Source: Coriobacteriales bacterium (GTDB lineage: Bacteria > Actinomycetota > Coriobacteriia > Coriobacteriales > UBA8131). From it: a stretch of 7,182 bases of DNA. A model generated the notes under the pieces. That model was not told the origin of the DNA. It was given only the letters and a program-made list of their open reading frames with translations, and made no database searches. Below are positions 1 through 6,219 of this stretch, one piece after another. Both the position numbers and the translations under genes were made by a program. Positions within the stretch are counted from its first letter, which is position 1; the number at the start of each line of letters is the position of its first letter. The stretch lies in NCBI GenBank assembly GCA_031256575.1, contig JAIRQI010000038.1, forward strand, positions 1-7,182, written 5' to 3'.

Positions 1-852
1 CCGGAGAAGGTTCGGGAGAGCGTCTTTCAAGTCACCCTAGACTACCTTTCGGTCGGCCTTGATCCATCGAAGACCACCATCTTTATCCAGTCTTTGATTC
101 CAGCTCTGCCCGAACTGACCGTCTACTTCTTAAACCTCGTCACTTTAGCCCGGCTAGAGCGCAACCCGACCGTCAAAAGCGAGATTGCCCAGAAAGGTTT
201 TGGTGCCTCAATCCCCGCTGGCTTTCTCTGTTACCCGGTCAGCCAGGCTGCGGACATCACCTTCTGCAAAGCAGACGTTGTGCCCGTCGGCGTCGACCAA
301 CTGCCGATGATTGAGCAGACCCGCGAGATTGTCCGCAGTTTCAACAACTACTACGGCGAGGTCTTCAAAGAGCCGGAGGCGATTATCCCCGAAAACGAGA
401 CCGAGCAACGCCTGCCCGGCATCACCGGCAATGATTCCAAGATGAGCAAGTCGTTGGGCAATGCCATCTACCTGGCTGACGACGAGGCCACCCTACGCTC
501 CAAAATCCGCCAGATGTACACCGACCCCAACCACCTGCGCGTCGAAGACCCAGGCAATATCACCGGCAACACCGTCTTTACCTACTTAGATGTTTTCTCT
601 GTGGATAAGACCGAGGTCGAGCTAATGAAGGAGCACTACAGCCTGGGCGGTCTAGGCGATGTCAAGGTCAAGGAATACCTCTTTGAGCTGATGAATCAAC
701 AGTTCGCACCAATTCGCGAGCGACGGGCTGAACTGGAACGTGACCCGGGCTACGTTTTAGATGTTTTACGCCAGGGTACTGACAAAGCCAACCAGATTGC
801 TCAGGCAACCCTAGACGAGGTTCGCGCTGCCATGAAGATTGACTACTTTTAG
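1..852 (+). CDS. trpS: Tryptophanyl-tRNA synthetase, 5'-truncated by the window edge
   Basis: This class Ic aminoacyl-tRNA synthetase charges tRNA-Trp with tryptophan in the cytoplasm. The reading frame is open from base 1, so 283 C-terminal residues are visible. Family members usually have about 330-350 residues, so the start and the HIGH signature lie to the left of the window. Visible family signatures are PVSQAADI (fragment residues 79-86), VPVGVDQ (94-100), which contributes to the active site, and the ATP-binding loop KMSKS (147-151, bases 439-453). The anticodon-binding helical domain follows and ends in MKIDYF. A TTG at base 94 is in frame but internal, because clear TrpS sequence (for example VRESVFQ) precedes it. 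The gene is followed by a 213-base gap before scpA. I see no strong terminator after it, so some read-through into scpA is possible. Identification is very secure; only the missing N-terminus limits it. Confidence 0.96.
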   Translation, partial: PEKVRESVFQVTLDYLSVGLDPSKTTIFIQSLIPALPELTVYFLNLVTLARLERNPTVKSEIAQKGFGASIPAGFLCYPVSQAADITFCKADVVPVGVDQLPMIEQTREIVRSFNNYYGEVFKEPEAIIPENETEQRLPGITGNDSKMSKSLGNAIYLADDEATLRSKIRQMYTDPNHLRVEDPGNITGNTVFTYLDVFSVDKTEVELMKEHYSLGGLGDVKVKEYLFELMNQQFAPIRERRAELERDPGYVLDVLRQGTDKANQIAQATLDEVRAAMKIDYF

Positions 853-934
853 GGCTACGAAGACTTACGTGATGCAGCAACTAGCAGTGGGTGAGGCAAG
901 CGATGGGTGAAGTTGTCGGTGAGCGTGGTAGCTA

Positions 935-963
935 TTGGGCGAAACATTAATAAAGCGTATTAA
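935..963 (+). promoter_or_regulatory. Candidate promoter for the scpA-scpB-rluB operon, in the trpS-scpA gap
   Basis: TTGGGC (935-940) and TATTAA (958-963) are separated by exactly 17 bases, a good match to a housekeeping-sigma promoter. Initiation would fall near base 970 and give a leader of about 95 bases before the scpA ATG. The gap (853-1065) has no open frame of note. It contains the 9-mer gaaaagtga twice, at 1001-1009 and 1051-1059, with stops in all useful frames. This is inferred from pattern only; A/T-rich hexamers occur by chance, and this is the one locally AT-richer patch of the gap. Confidence 0.35.
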
Positions 964-1065
964 CCAGTGGCAAGCATTAAGAGCGAAGCAACTCGATGAT
1001 GAAAAGTGAGCACGAAGCCGATGCAAGCTAAACCCGTAGAAACAGATAGCGAAAAGTGAAGCAGG

Positions 1066-1881
1066 ATGTCGTACCGAGTTAGCATAGAGTCCTTTGAGGG
1101 CCCCTTCGAGCTACTGCTGTCGCTGGTCAGCGAACAGAAGCTGGATATCGGACGGGTTTCAGTGAGCGATGTCGCAGACCAGTATCTAGCTCATATCGAT
1201 GCTATCCGTGAGCTGGATATGGATGTTGCCAGTGATTTTCTGGTGGTCGCTTCAACCTTGCTGGCACTTAAGGCTGATGCCTTGCTACCGGATGCAGTAA
1301 CAGACATCGATGATGATTTGGATGAATACACTCCGGCTGAAGCTAGAGACATCCTGGTCAACAGGCTGCTAGCCTACAAGCAGTTCAAGAATGTGGCTGG
1401 TGCTCTAAACGCCCGCCTAGAAAATGAAGGCCGCATGCACGCTCGCCAGGTCGGTTTGGAGCCGGACTTCGTTGACCTTTTACCAGACTACCTGGAAGGT
1501 GTGACCCTGCACTCGCTGGCGGTAATATGTGCCGACTTAGCCGCCCGGCGCGAGGTCTTTTTACTAGAAGCCGAACACATCGTCTCCCGTCCGCTGGCAG
1601 TAGAGCAAGTGCTAGAGCAGATGCTTAAACGCTTGCAGTTAGAAAGCCAGCTGCAATTCTCGACCATGATTATCGACCAGAACGACCCCCGCCTGGTGGT
1701 GGTTAGTTTTCTCGGGCTCCTGGAGCTCTATCACCGCGGTATCATCGACATCGAACAGGCCGAAAGCCAAGAAGAGATAATCGTGACCTTGCGTGATGAA
1801 GCCGACTGGGCACCAGCGCTAGCGATACAAGACCAAAGTGAGCCAATCGATGAGTATCTACGATCCCTGGAGGAGCAATGA
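1066..1881 (+). CDS. scpA: Segregation and condensation protein A (kleisin subunit of SMC complex)
   Basis: ScpA is the kleisin that bridges the two heads of the SMC dimer and, with ScpB, forms the bacterial condensin acting in chromosome compaction and segregation. The 271 residues match the usual family length (about 250-280). The N-terminal SMC-neck-binding region starts with the hallmark FEGPFELLL (residues 10-18), followed by DIGRVSVSDVADQYL (27-41) and the helical stretch DVASDFLVVASTLLALKA (53-70). An acidic linker (DIDDDLDEY, 80-88) follows. The C-terminal winged-helix domain spans about residues 177-240 and includes VVVSFLGLLELYHRG (211-225). The ATG at 1066 is the first possible start, since an in-frame TGA lies at 1057-1059. 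The ribosome binding site is weak: agcagg abuts the ATG. The stop overlaps the scpB start by four bases (ATGA), which implies translational coupling. No parA gene is adjacent, although many actinobacteria have one upstream of scpA. Confidence 0.95.
   Translation: MSYRVSIESFEGPFELLLSLVSEQKLDIGRVSVSDVADQYLAHIDAIRELDMDVASDFLVVASTLLALKADALLPDAVTDIDDDLDEYTPAEARDILVNRLLAYKQFKNVAGALNARLENEGRMHARQVGLEPDFVDLLPDYLEGVTLHSLAVICADLAARREVFLLEAEHIVSRPLAVEQVLEQMLKRLQLESQLQFSTMIIDQNDPRLVVVSFLGLLELYHRGIIDIEQAESQEEIIVTLRDEADWAPALAIQDQSEPIDEYLRSLEEQ
1869..1875 (+). promoter_or_regulatory. Ribosome binding site of scpB, inside the end of scpA
   Basis: GGAGGAG lies just before two consecutive ATG codons at 1878 and 1881. 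Measured from the end of GGAGG (1873) the spacing is 4 bases to the first ATG and 7 to the second. The second ATG is therefore the better spaced, although the two starts differ by only one residue. The site lies in the last scpA codons, consistent with coupled translation of the two subunits. Confidence 0.75.
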
Positions 1882-2621
1882 TGGAGAATTCCGGCGATCA
1901 TACTGCTAACAACCCAACTGAAACCGACCCAACTGTAGATAACCCAATTACCGACAAGCAGATTACAGAAAGCCCAATAACAGACAACCTGCAAGCAGCT
2001 GTCGAAGCTCTGCTATTCGTATCCGATGAGCCGGTCAGTGCAGCGGCCCTGGCCCGCATCCTGGAGAAGAACCCTTCTGAAGTCGACTTAGCCCTCAGCA
2101 ACCTAGCCATCCGTCTAGAAGAGGAGGAGCGTGGCATTCAATTACGCGAAGTGGCAGGTGGCTGGCGCCTCTATTCGCACCCAGCCTTTCACGAGTTAAT
2201 CGAGAACTATGTAATCAGCTGGGACACCCGAGCCTTATCCCAGGCTGCGCTGGAGACCCTGGCAGTCATCGCCTACCACCAACCCTGCACCCGGCAAGCC
2301 GTCAATGGCATCCGGGGGGTCAACTCGGAGAGCGTGGTAGCCTCACTGGTAGAGAAGGGTTTAGTGCGCGAGGCTGGTCGGGACTCAGGCCCCGGGTCAG
2401 CGATTCTCTACTCCACCACTCGTACTTTTCTGGAGAAGTTCGGGTTGAAGAGCTTAAAAGACCTACCTCCTCTGGCCGACTTCGCTCCTGACGAGGCCAG
2501 CCGGGAGTTCATCCGCGCCCGGTTAACCTCTACCGCTGCTGAAGCGCTAGACGAGAGTAGTGAGGCAACCCTGGCCTATGTTAGTTTCAGCGAGGATGCT
2601 GACCCTGAGCTGGTAGACTGA
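1878..2621 (+). CDS. scpB: Segregation and condensation protein B
   Basis: ScpB is a dimer of winged-helix proteins that binds the central part of ScpA in the SMC-ScpAB condensin. The 247 residues contain two winged-helix domains. The first runs from about residue 38 (LQAAVEALLFVSDEPVS) to 112. The second, about 116-198, carries the strongly conserved LSQAALETLAVIAYHQP (120-136), RGVNSESVV (146-154) and the C-terminal block TFLEKFGLKSLKDLPPL (183-199). Residues 1-37 are an unconserved polar tail containing five tandem pentapeptides (residues 12-36). The tail after 200 is acidic and probably disordered. The start is at 1878 or 1881 (ATGATG). The gene overlaps scpA by four bases and is followed 28 bases later by rluB, so the three genes are almost certainly co-transcribed. 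The family call is secure from the second winged-helix motifs. Confidence 0.95.
   Translation: MMENSGDHTANNPTETDPTVDNPITDKQITESPITDNLQAAVEALLFVSDEPVSAAALARILEKNPSEVDLALSNLAIRLEEEERGIQLREVAGGWRLYSHPAFHELIENYVISWDTRALSQAALETLAVIAYHQPCTRQAVNGIRGVNSESVVASLVEKGLVREAGRDSGPGSAILYSTTRTFLEKFGLKSLKDLPPLADFAPDEASREFIRARLTSTAAEALDESSEATLAYVSFSEDADPELVD
1911..1985 (+). repeat. Five 15-bp in-frame tandem repeats in the scpB N-terminal tail
   Basis: Five consecutive 15-base units encode NPTET, DPTVD, NPITD, KQITE and SPITD (ScpB residues 12-36). The consensus is roughly x-P-[IT]-T-[DE]. The units have diverged at DNA level (aacccaactgaaacc against agcccaataacagac) but keep period and frame. The segment precedes the first winged helix and is predicted by eye to be disordered and acidic. 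Confidence 0.8.
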
Positions 2622-2649
2622 CAAATCGAGTTACACTTAAGCTGGCCAA

Positions 2650-3651
2650 ATGACCAACCCACCAAACAGCAACCCGACTTCTGGGGTTACCGGCTTGCCC
2701 GGCACGCAGCCACCCCAGGCTGCCAACTTGCCCGGTGCTCAACCACCCCAGGCTGCTGACCCGTCCAGTACTCAATCTCTCCAAGATACCAGCCAGTCCG
2801 ACACGCAGCCATCCCAGGCTACCAACTTGCCCGGCACGCAGCCACCTCAAGCTGCCGACTCTGCTGGTCAGTTCCCAATGCGCTTACAGAAATACCTGGC
2901 TCGAGCCGGAGTGGCTTCGCGTCGGGGATCCGAGAATCTGATGACAGCCGGCCAAGTGACTGTCAACGGACAGGTAGTAAAAGAGCTGGGTTACAAAATC
3001 ACCCCTGGCATCGACCAGGTACGCGTGAACGATGTACTAGTCCACCCCGCTGACCTGCCCACTTACCTGATGCTGCATAAACCAGCTGGCTATCTGACTA
3101 CAATGGACGACCCCCAAGGTCGCCCGACTGTTCGCCAGCTGATTCCCTTTGAGCAGAAACCCGGGCTCTTCCCGGTCGGCCGGCTGGACAATGACACTAC
3201 CGGCCTGCTGCTGTTCATGACCGATGGCGAGCTGGCCCACCGCTTGCTGCACCCCCGTCGCCATGTGCCAAAGCGTTATCGGGTGATTGCCGATGGCCAG
3301 CTGCAGCAAGAGCAGCTTGACCAGCTTAGGCAAGGCATTGTTTTAAACGACGGAATAACCCTGCCAGCAATAATCGAGCTGGGAGCGGTCAGCAGAAAAC
3401 CACTGACAGCTCGTGAAAAGATACGCCTAAATGTGGATAAGACCTTCTCCCCATGGCAGACTGAGCTTTACTGCACGATTACCGAGGGACGCAAACGCCA
3501 GGTCAAGCGGATGTTTTCAGCTATCGGTCATCCAGTAATCGAGCTAAGCCGAATAGCTTTCGGGCCACTGGAACTGGCAGACCTACTGCAAGGCAGCTGG
3601 CGCAATTTAAGCGACTCAGAGGTACAGCAGCTAAAAGATGCTGTTGACTAG
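2650..3651 (+). CDS. rluB: 23S rRNA pseudouridine synthase, RsuA/RluB family, with repeat-bearing N-terminal tail
   Basis: This enzyme isomerises a specific uridine to pseudouridine in rRNA. RluB acts on 23S rRNA (position 2605 in E. coli), and the scpAB neighbourhood is the usual home of rluB in Gram-positive bacteria. Residues 1-76 form a Pro/Gln/Thr-rich tail with five 11-residue repeats. An S4 RNA-binding domain follows (about 77-124, starting MRLQKYLARAGVASRR). The catalytic domain carries GRLDNDTTGLLL (177-188) with catalytic Asp180, and HVPKRYRV (205-212). The C-terminal motif is EGRKRQVKRMFSAIGHPV (279-296). ATG 2650 is the first start after an in-frame TAA at 2638, but its ribosome binding site is poor. 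ATG 2878 (residue 77) would give a tail-less protein of normal length, so initiation there cannot be excluded. RluB is preferred over RsuA by context; paralogues of this family are hard to separate by sequence alone. Confidence 0.92.
   Translation: MTNPPNSNPTSGVTGLPGTQPPQAANLPGAQPPQAADPSSTQSLQDTSQSDTQPSQATNLPGTQPPQAADSAGQFPMRLQKYLARAGVASRRGSENLMTAGQVTVNGQVVKELGYKITPGIDQVRVNDVLVHPADLPTYLMLHKPAGYLTTMDDPQGRPTVRQLIPFEQKPGLFPVGRLDNDTTGLLLFMTDGELAHRLLHPRRHVPKRYRVIADGQLQQEQLDQLRQGIVLNDGITLPAIIELGAVSRKPLTAREKIRLNVDKTFSPWQTELYCTITEGRKRQVKRMFSAIGHPVIELSRIAFGPLELADLLQGSWRNLSDSEVQQLKDAVD
2695..2859 (+). repeat. Five 33-bp in-frame tandem repeats in the rluB N-terminal tail
   Basis: The segment is exactly 5 x 33 bases and encodes five 11-residue units at RluB residues 16-70: LPGTQPPQAAN, LPGAQPPQAAD, PSSTQSLQDTS, QSDTQPSQATN and LPGTQPPQAAD. 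Units 1 and 5 differ at only 3 of 33 bases, two of them synonymous (ccc/cct, cag/caa). Units 3 and 4 are the most diverged. The variation between similar units favours keeping the protein sequence, which supports translation of this tail. Confidence 0.9.
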
Positions 3652-3680
3652 GGCAAACCGTCTGCCCTAGTCTCTCTCCT
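3646..3680 (+). terminator. Hairpin terminator of the scpA-scpB-rluB operon
   Basis: GACTAGGGCA (3646-3655) and its perfect reverse complement TGCCCTAGTC (3663-3672) enclose a 7-base loop. The tract tctctcctt follows directly. The rluB stop codon TAG (3649-3651) lies inside the left arm. The tail is pyrimidine-rich rather than a pure T run, so termination efficiency is uncertain. On the minus strand the hairpin is followed by aacagcatctttta, so it may also weakly stop transcripts from the convergent exporter genes. Confidence 0.7.
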
Positions 3681-3739
3681 TCAAGGCAATTACACTTTGT
3701 CAATTGGTCAAGTGCGACTGTGAGCGCGAAACCGCATAA

Positions 3740-5326
3740 CTACTGGATGTCGCGCTGTTTGAACCCCCAGAGACCAATCGCACATAAAGCAACAGCAATC
3801 ACGCTCAGTACCACCAGTGGCAGTAGCGAGAAATCATCGACGGGTATCTGCGGCACATTGCCAAAGGGGACAGTGCGGGGCAGCCACTTAGGTAGAGCGA
3901 ACATCCGGCCGATATAGACTATGACAAAGGCGTATCCGTAATAGACCCAGATTAAGAAGCTCAACCGTGGAGCTAATCCAGTCAACATCACCCCAATGCC
4001 AATGAATACCCAAATGGCCGGTAGGTATACCAAAGAAGCCATCAGTAGTGTCTGCAAGTCAACCAACCCAGAAGGAGCAGCAGCCACATACATACCAAAA
4101 GCACAGATTAACTGAGCACAGACACTGACCAGAAAAGCGATGAGAATCGAATCTAGTAATAGACGTCGGCGGTCGACCGAGCGGCTGAGCAGAGCTTCCA
4201 GTCGCCCGTGTTTCTCCTCAGATAGAACGTGATTGGTGATGTTGATTACCGGGATTACCGACAACAGGGTCATGATTAAGAACAGCAGGGCAGTGTAGCC
4301 GTCGGTCAAGGTGCTGGCAGCATCGATTCCACCGGCGACAATCTGTAGATAGAGGGGGTTGGTGCTGACAAAGTCAGTGATGCTGCCAATCACCGAGCCG
4401 TAGAGGGCAGCGGTCAAGAACAGCACCAGAGACCAGACCATGACCAGGTTGCGGGTCAGTTGCCAGGTCAAGCCGAGGGAGCTGAGCAAAGCGGTGGAAG
4501 CCTGGGACCGGCCTGGACGAGCGGGCAGGACTCCCTGGCCAAGGTCGCGTCTGGCACAGACCAGCAATGCCAAACCGGCAATCAGCAAGGCCAGCGCCAG
4601 ATTCACCAGCGATGGCCAGAGCCTGTCTGAGAGAAAGGCGAAGCTCTGCAAGCCCAACCCGATTGGCGGAGTAGCAGACAGCAGGCTGCCAGTCATGTCG
4701 CCATAAGCCCGGATTATGTAAGCCAAGCCTAGCACCATCAGTGCGCCACCGCTGGCTCCCCGGGCAGTACTGAACAGCTGGGCAGTGAGCAGGGCAACCG
4801 CCGCAAAGAACAGCCCGACCGAGAAAATGGCCAGGGTGTAGGCGACTGCTCCCATCAGGGTGGTTCCCTCGACTTGGATGATGACGATAGCCAGCACAGT
4901 CGGCAGAGCAATCAACAGGTTGACCAGCACAGCCAGTAAAAAAGTAGCGGTAGCGGTGGTCACCCGGCCAACCGGCAGGCTGCTAATCATCTCCAGTCGC
5001 CCCAGCTCCTCATCGTTGCGGGTATGGCGCACCACGAAGAAGATATTCATGACTGCCAAAGAGACCATCACAAAGATACTAATCTCGCCAGAATAGAGCA
5101 TCATCACTGTCAAAGACTCAGTGTCGTAGGCTGGCCCCATCAAGGCCAGCATAGCTGGCGAAGTCATCAAATCCAGCATGTCCCGCATATTCACCTGGTC
5201 TTCAAATAGGCTGGGATAGACATAGACCAAACCAGCTGTAAAAACCAAAGACAAGATAATCCAGAGGCTGCTACTTAGACGCTCGCGCCGAATCAAGAAG
5301 CGTAGATAGACTAATAGACCAGCCAT
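3740..5326 (-). CDS. ABC-2 type exporter permease, 12 membrane helices, two homologous halves (antibiotic-exporter type)
   Basis: This is the membrane subunit of an ATP-driven exporter. It resembles the actinobacterial permeases annotated as exporters of polyketide antibiotics (COG3559, TnrB3-like). The actual substrate is unknown. From ATG 5326 it has 528 residues and about twelve hydrophobic segments in two sets of six, separated by a hydrophilic linker near residues 260-285. The same cytoplasmic motif occurs in each half: EELGRLE followed by SSLPVGR (residues 106-121), and EEKHGRLE followed by SRSVDR (370-386), showing an internal duplication. A TTG at 5332 overlaps the ATPase stop and would add two residues. 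ATG 5326 is preferred because AGAGG lies 7 bases upstream of it but only one base from the TTG. It is co-translated with the ATPase gene immediately upstream. The family is clear; the transported compound cannot be inferred. Confidence 0.88.
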   Translation of the reverse strand: MAGLLVYLRFLIRRERLSSSLWIILSLVFTAGLVYVYPSLFEDQVNMRDMLDLMTSPAMLALMGPAYDTESLTVMMLYSGEISIFVMVSLAVMNIFFVVRHTRNDEELGRLEMISSLPVGRVTTATATFLLAVLVNLLIALPTVLAIVIIQVEGTTLMGAVAYTLAIFSVGLFFAAVALLTAQLFSTARGASGGALMVLGLAYIIRAYGDMTGSLLSATPPIGLGLQSFAFLSDRLWPSLVNLALALLIAGLALLVCARRDLGQGVLPARPGRSQASTALLSSLGLTWQLTRNLVMVWSLVLFLTAALYGSVIGSITDFVSTNPLYLQIVAGGIDAASTLTDGYTALLFLIMTLLSVIPVINITNHVLSEEKHGRLEALLSRSVDRRRLLLDSILIAFLVSVCAQLICAFGMYVAAAPSGLVDLQTLLMASLVYLPAIWVFIGIGVMLTGLAPRLSFLIWVYYGYAFVIVYIGRMFALPKWLPRTVPFGNVPQIPVDDFSLLPLVVLSVIAVALCAIGLWGFKQRDIQ

Positions 5327-5328
5327 AA

Positions 5329-6048
5329 TCAAGCCTCTTTTTGGTATTCAGCCAAAAAGAACTCTTCTAACGAGCGCCCCTGGGCCTTGTTGGCAATCTC
5401 AGCCATCGAGCCACTCTCAACGATTTTGCCAGCTCGGATGATGCTGATTGTGTCGGCTAGTTTTTCGACTTCACTCAATATATGACTGGATAAGAACACG
5501 CCCGAGCCTTGCTCTTTAAGCTCAATCACACAGTCCTGAAAGACCTTTTCTAACAGGGGGTCTAAGCCGCTGGTCGGCTCGTCTAGGATGTACAGGTCGG
5601 CTTGCGAGACCAGGGCGGCAACTAGGGCGACCTTTTGCCGGTTGCCTTTACTATAGGTGCGGCACTTTCGGCTGGGGTCTAACTCAAAACGCTCCAGATA
5701 GTGTTGTCGACGGCTACGGTCTGCGAGCTTTTCTCCCTTCAAAGATAGGAATAGGTCGATAATCTCGCCGCCAGTCAGGTTGGGCCAGAGGTTGACATCA
5801 CCAGGCACATAGGAGACCCGACGGTGCAGCTCCACAGCCTGCTTCCAGGCATCCTGGCCAAACATGTGCACACTGCCGCTGGTAGCCTTGATGATTCCAA
5901 GAAGGCAACGGATGGTGGTAGTCTTACCTGCACCATTCGGCCCGAGAAAGGCCCGTACTTCTCCCGCTTCGACCGTCAGGTCAATGCCGTCTAATGCAGT
6001 GACTTGGCCAAATCGTTTGACTAGGCCGTTAATCTCGATATCAGGCAT
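5329..6048 (-). CDS. ABC transporter ATP-binding protein of an ABC-2 type exporter
   Basis: This is the nucleotide-binding subunit that powers the permease encoded directly downstream. The 239 residues form a single ABC domain. Walker A is GPNGAGKT (36-43), the signature is YSKGNRQK (132-139) in place of LSGGQ, Walker B is LYILDE (152-157), the D-loop is SGLD (160-163) and the H-loop is SSH with His189. The Q-loop region reads [16 protein letters not shown] (80-95), with Gly83 where the classical glutamine would be. This variant is, to my knowledge, common in the actinobacterial DrrA/CcmA-like exporter ATPases. ATG 6048 follows a G-rich ribosome binding site. The stop TGA (5331-5329) abuts the permease start, so the two form a tight pair. 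No TetR- or MarR-type regulator gene is in the window. Function as an exporter ATPase is secure, the substrate unknown. Confidence 0.93.
   Translation of the reverse strand: MPDIEINGLVKRFGQVTALDGIDLTVEAGEVRAFLGPNGAGKTTTIRCLLGIIKATSGSVHMFGQDAWKQAVELHRRVSYVPGDVNLWPNLTGGEIIDLFLSLKGEKLADRSRRQHYLERFELDPSRKCRTYSKGNRQKVALVAALVSQADLYILDEPTSGLDPLLEKVFQDCVIELKEQGSGVFLSSHILSEVEKLADTISIIRAGKIVESGSMAEIANKAQGRSLEEFFLAEYQKEA
5334..5339 (-). promoter_or_regulatory. Ribosome binding site that decides the permease start
   Basis: On the minus strand AAGAGG ends at 5334, seven bases before ATG 5326 and only one base before TTG 5332. The spacing selects the ATG. The site lies within the last codons of the ATPase gene. 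Confidence 0.65.
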
Positions 6049-6052
6049 CAGG

Positions 6053-6060
6053 CACCCCCC
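6053..6060 (-). promoter_or_regulatory. G-run ribosome binding site of the ABC ATPase gene
   Basis: On the minus strand GGGGGGTG (6060-6053) precedes the ATG at 6048. It resembles GGAGGTG with a G replacing the A, and the G run ends six bases before the start codon. It supports this start, and the homopolymer could be prone to length changes. Confidence 0.55.
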
Positions 6061-6071
6061 TAGGTTTTTGC

Positions 6072-6077
6072 TTTATA
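6072..6077 (-). promoter_or_regulatory. Candidate -10 element for the ABC exporter operon
   Basis: TATAAA on the minus strand (6077-6072) lies in the AT-richest patch of the gap before the ATPase gene. It would start a transcript near 6065, leaving a short leader with the ribosome binding site. No convincing -35 box is present: TAGCTT (6099-6094) at 16 bases is poor. An activator-dependent promoter, or simple read-through from the upstream nitrogenase-like gene, are alternatives. Confidence 0.3.
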
Positions 6078-6159
6078 GAAAACTGCTGAGCACAAGCTAC
6101 ACCCTAAGCAGGCTTTGCGCAAGCGGCTAACAATGCATCCTTGGTGCCTACCGGCAAGT

Positions 6160-6219
6160 ACCCGCCACCTACACGTAGCGCAGCCCAACCACACCTGCTA
6201 CCTACACGTAGCGCAGCCC
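6160..6219 (-). repeat. 33-bp tandem duplication of the 3' end of the nitrogenase-like gene
   Basis: Bases 6160-6186 and 6193-6219 match at 25 of 27 positions, including 20 identical consecutive bases (6167-6186 and 6200-6219), with a period of 33. The right copy forms the last codons of the minus-strand gene (GLRYV then TAG). The left copy lies just past the stop, in the same frame, and again reads GLRYV then TAG (6171-6169). Each copy contains the short dyad CTAC-ac-GTAG. A simple tandem duplication explains it best; paired protein-binding sites are the alternative. Confidence 0.85.

Noticed and set aside
94..852. Start of trpS at TTG 94
   Set aside because: Conserved TrpS sequence continues upstream to base 1, so the TTG is internal and the gene is cut by the window edge.
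904..948. Possible 14-codon leader peptide (MGEVVGERGSYWAKH) between trpS and scpA
   Set aside because: No ribosome binding site, no run of regulatory codons and no attenuator hairpin after it; it also precedes the likely transcription start.
1898..2137. Minus-strand open frame opposite the start of scpB
   Set aside because: A shadow of the pentapeptide repeats and of the ScpB coding sequence, which has clear family motifs.
2587..2850. Open frame of 87 codons on the minus strand opposite the rluB tail
   Set aside because: It is open only because the 33-bp repeats avoid stops in that frame; it has no ribosome binding site and repeats a simple W-L-R pattern that mirrors the real coding repeats.
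3690..3715. Near-palindrome TTGTCAATTGGTCAA in the gap between the convergent genes
   Set aside because: Short, imperfect and not followed by a T run; probably chance in an AT-rich gap.
3720..5209. Several plus-strand open frames opposite the permease and ATPase genes
   Set aside because: All overlap the well-supported minus-strand exporter genes and resemble no protein family I know.
6108..6125. Palindromic core TTGCGCAA (in the gap before the ATPase gene) as a terminator hairpin for the nitrogenase-like gene
   Set aside because: The palindrome has no room for a loop, the alternative stem is only four pairs, and no T tract follows on the minus strand.
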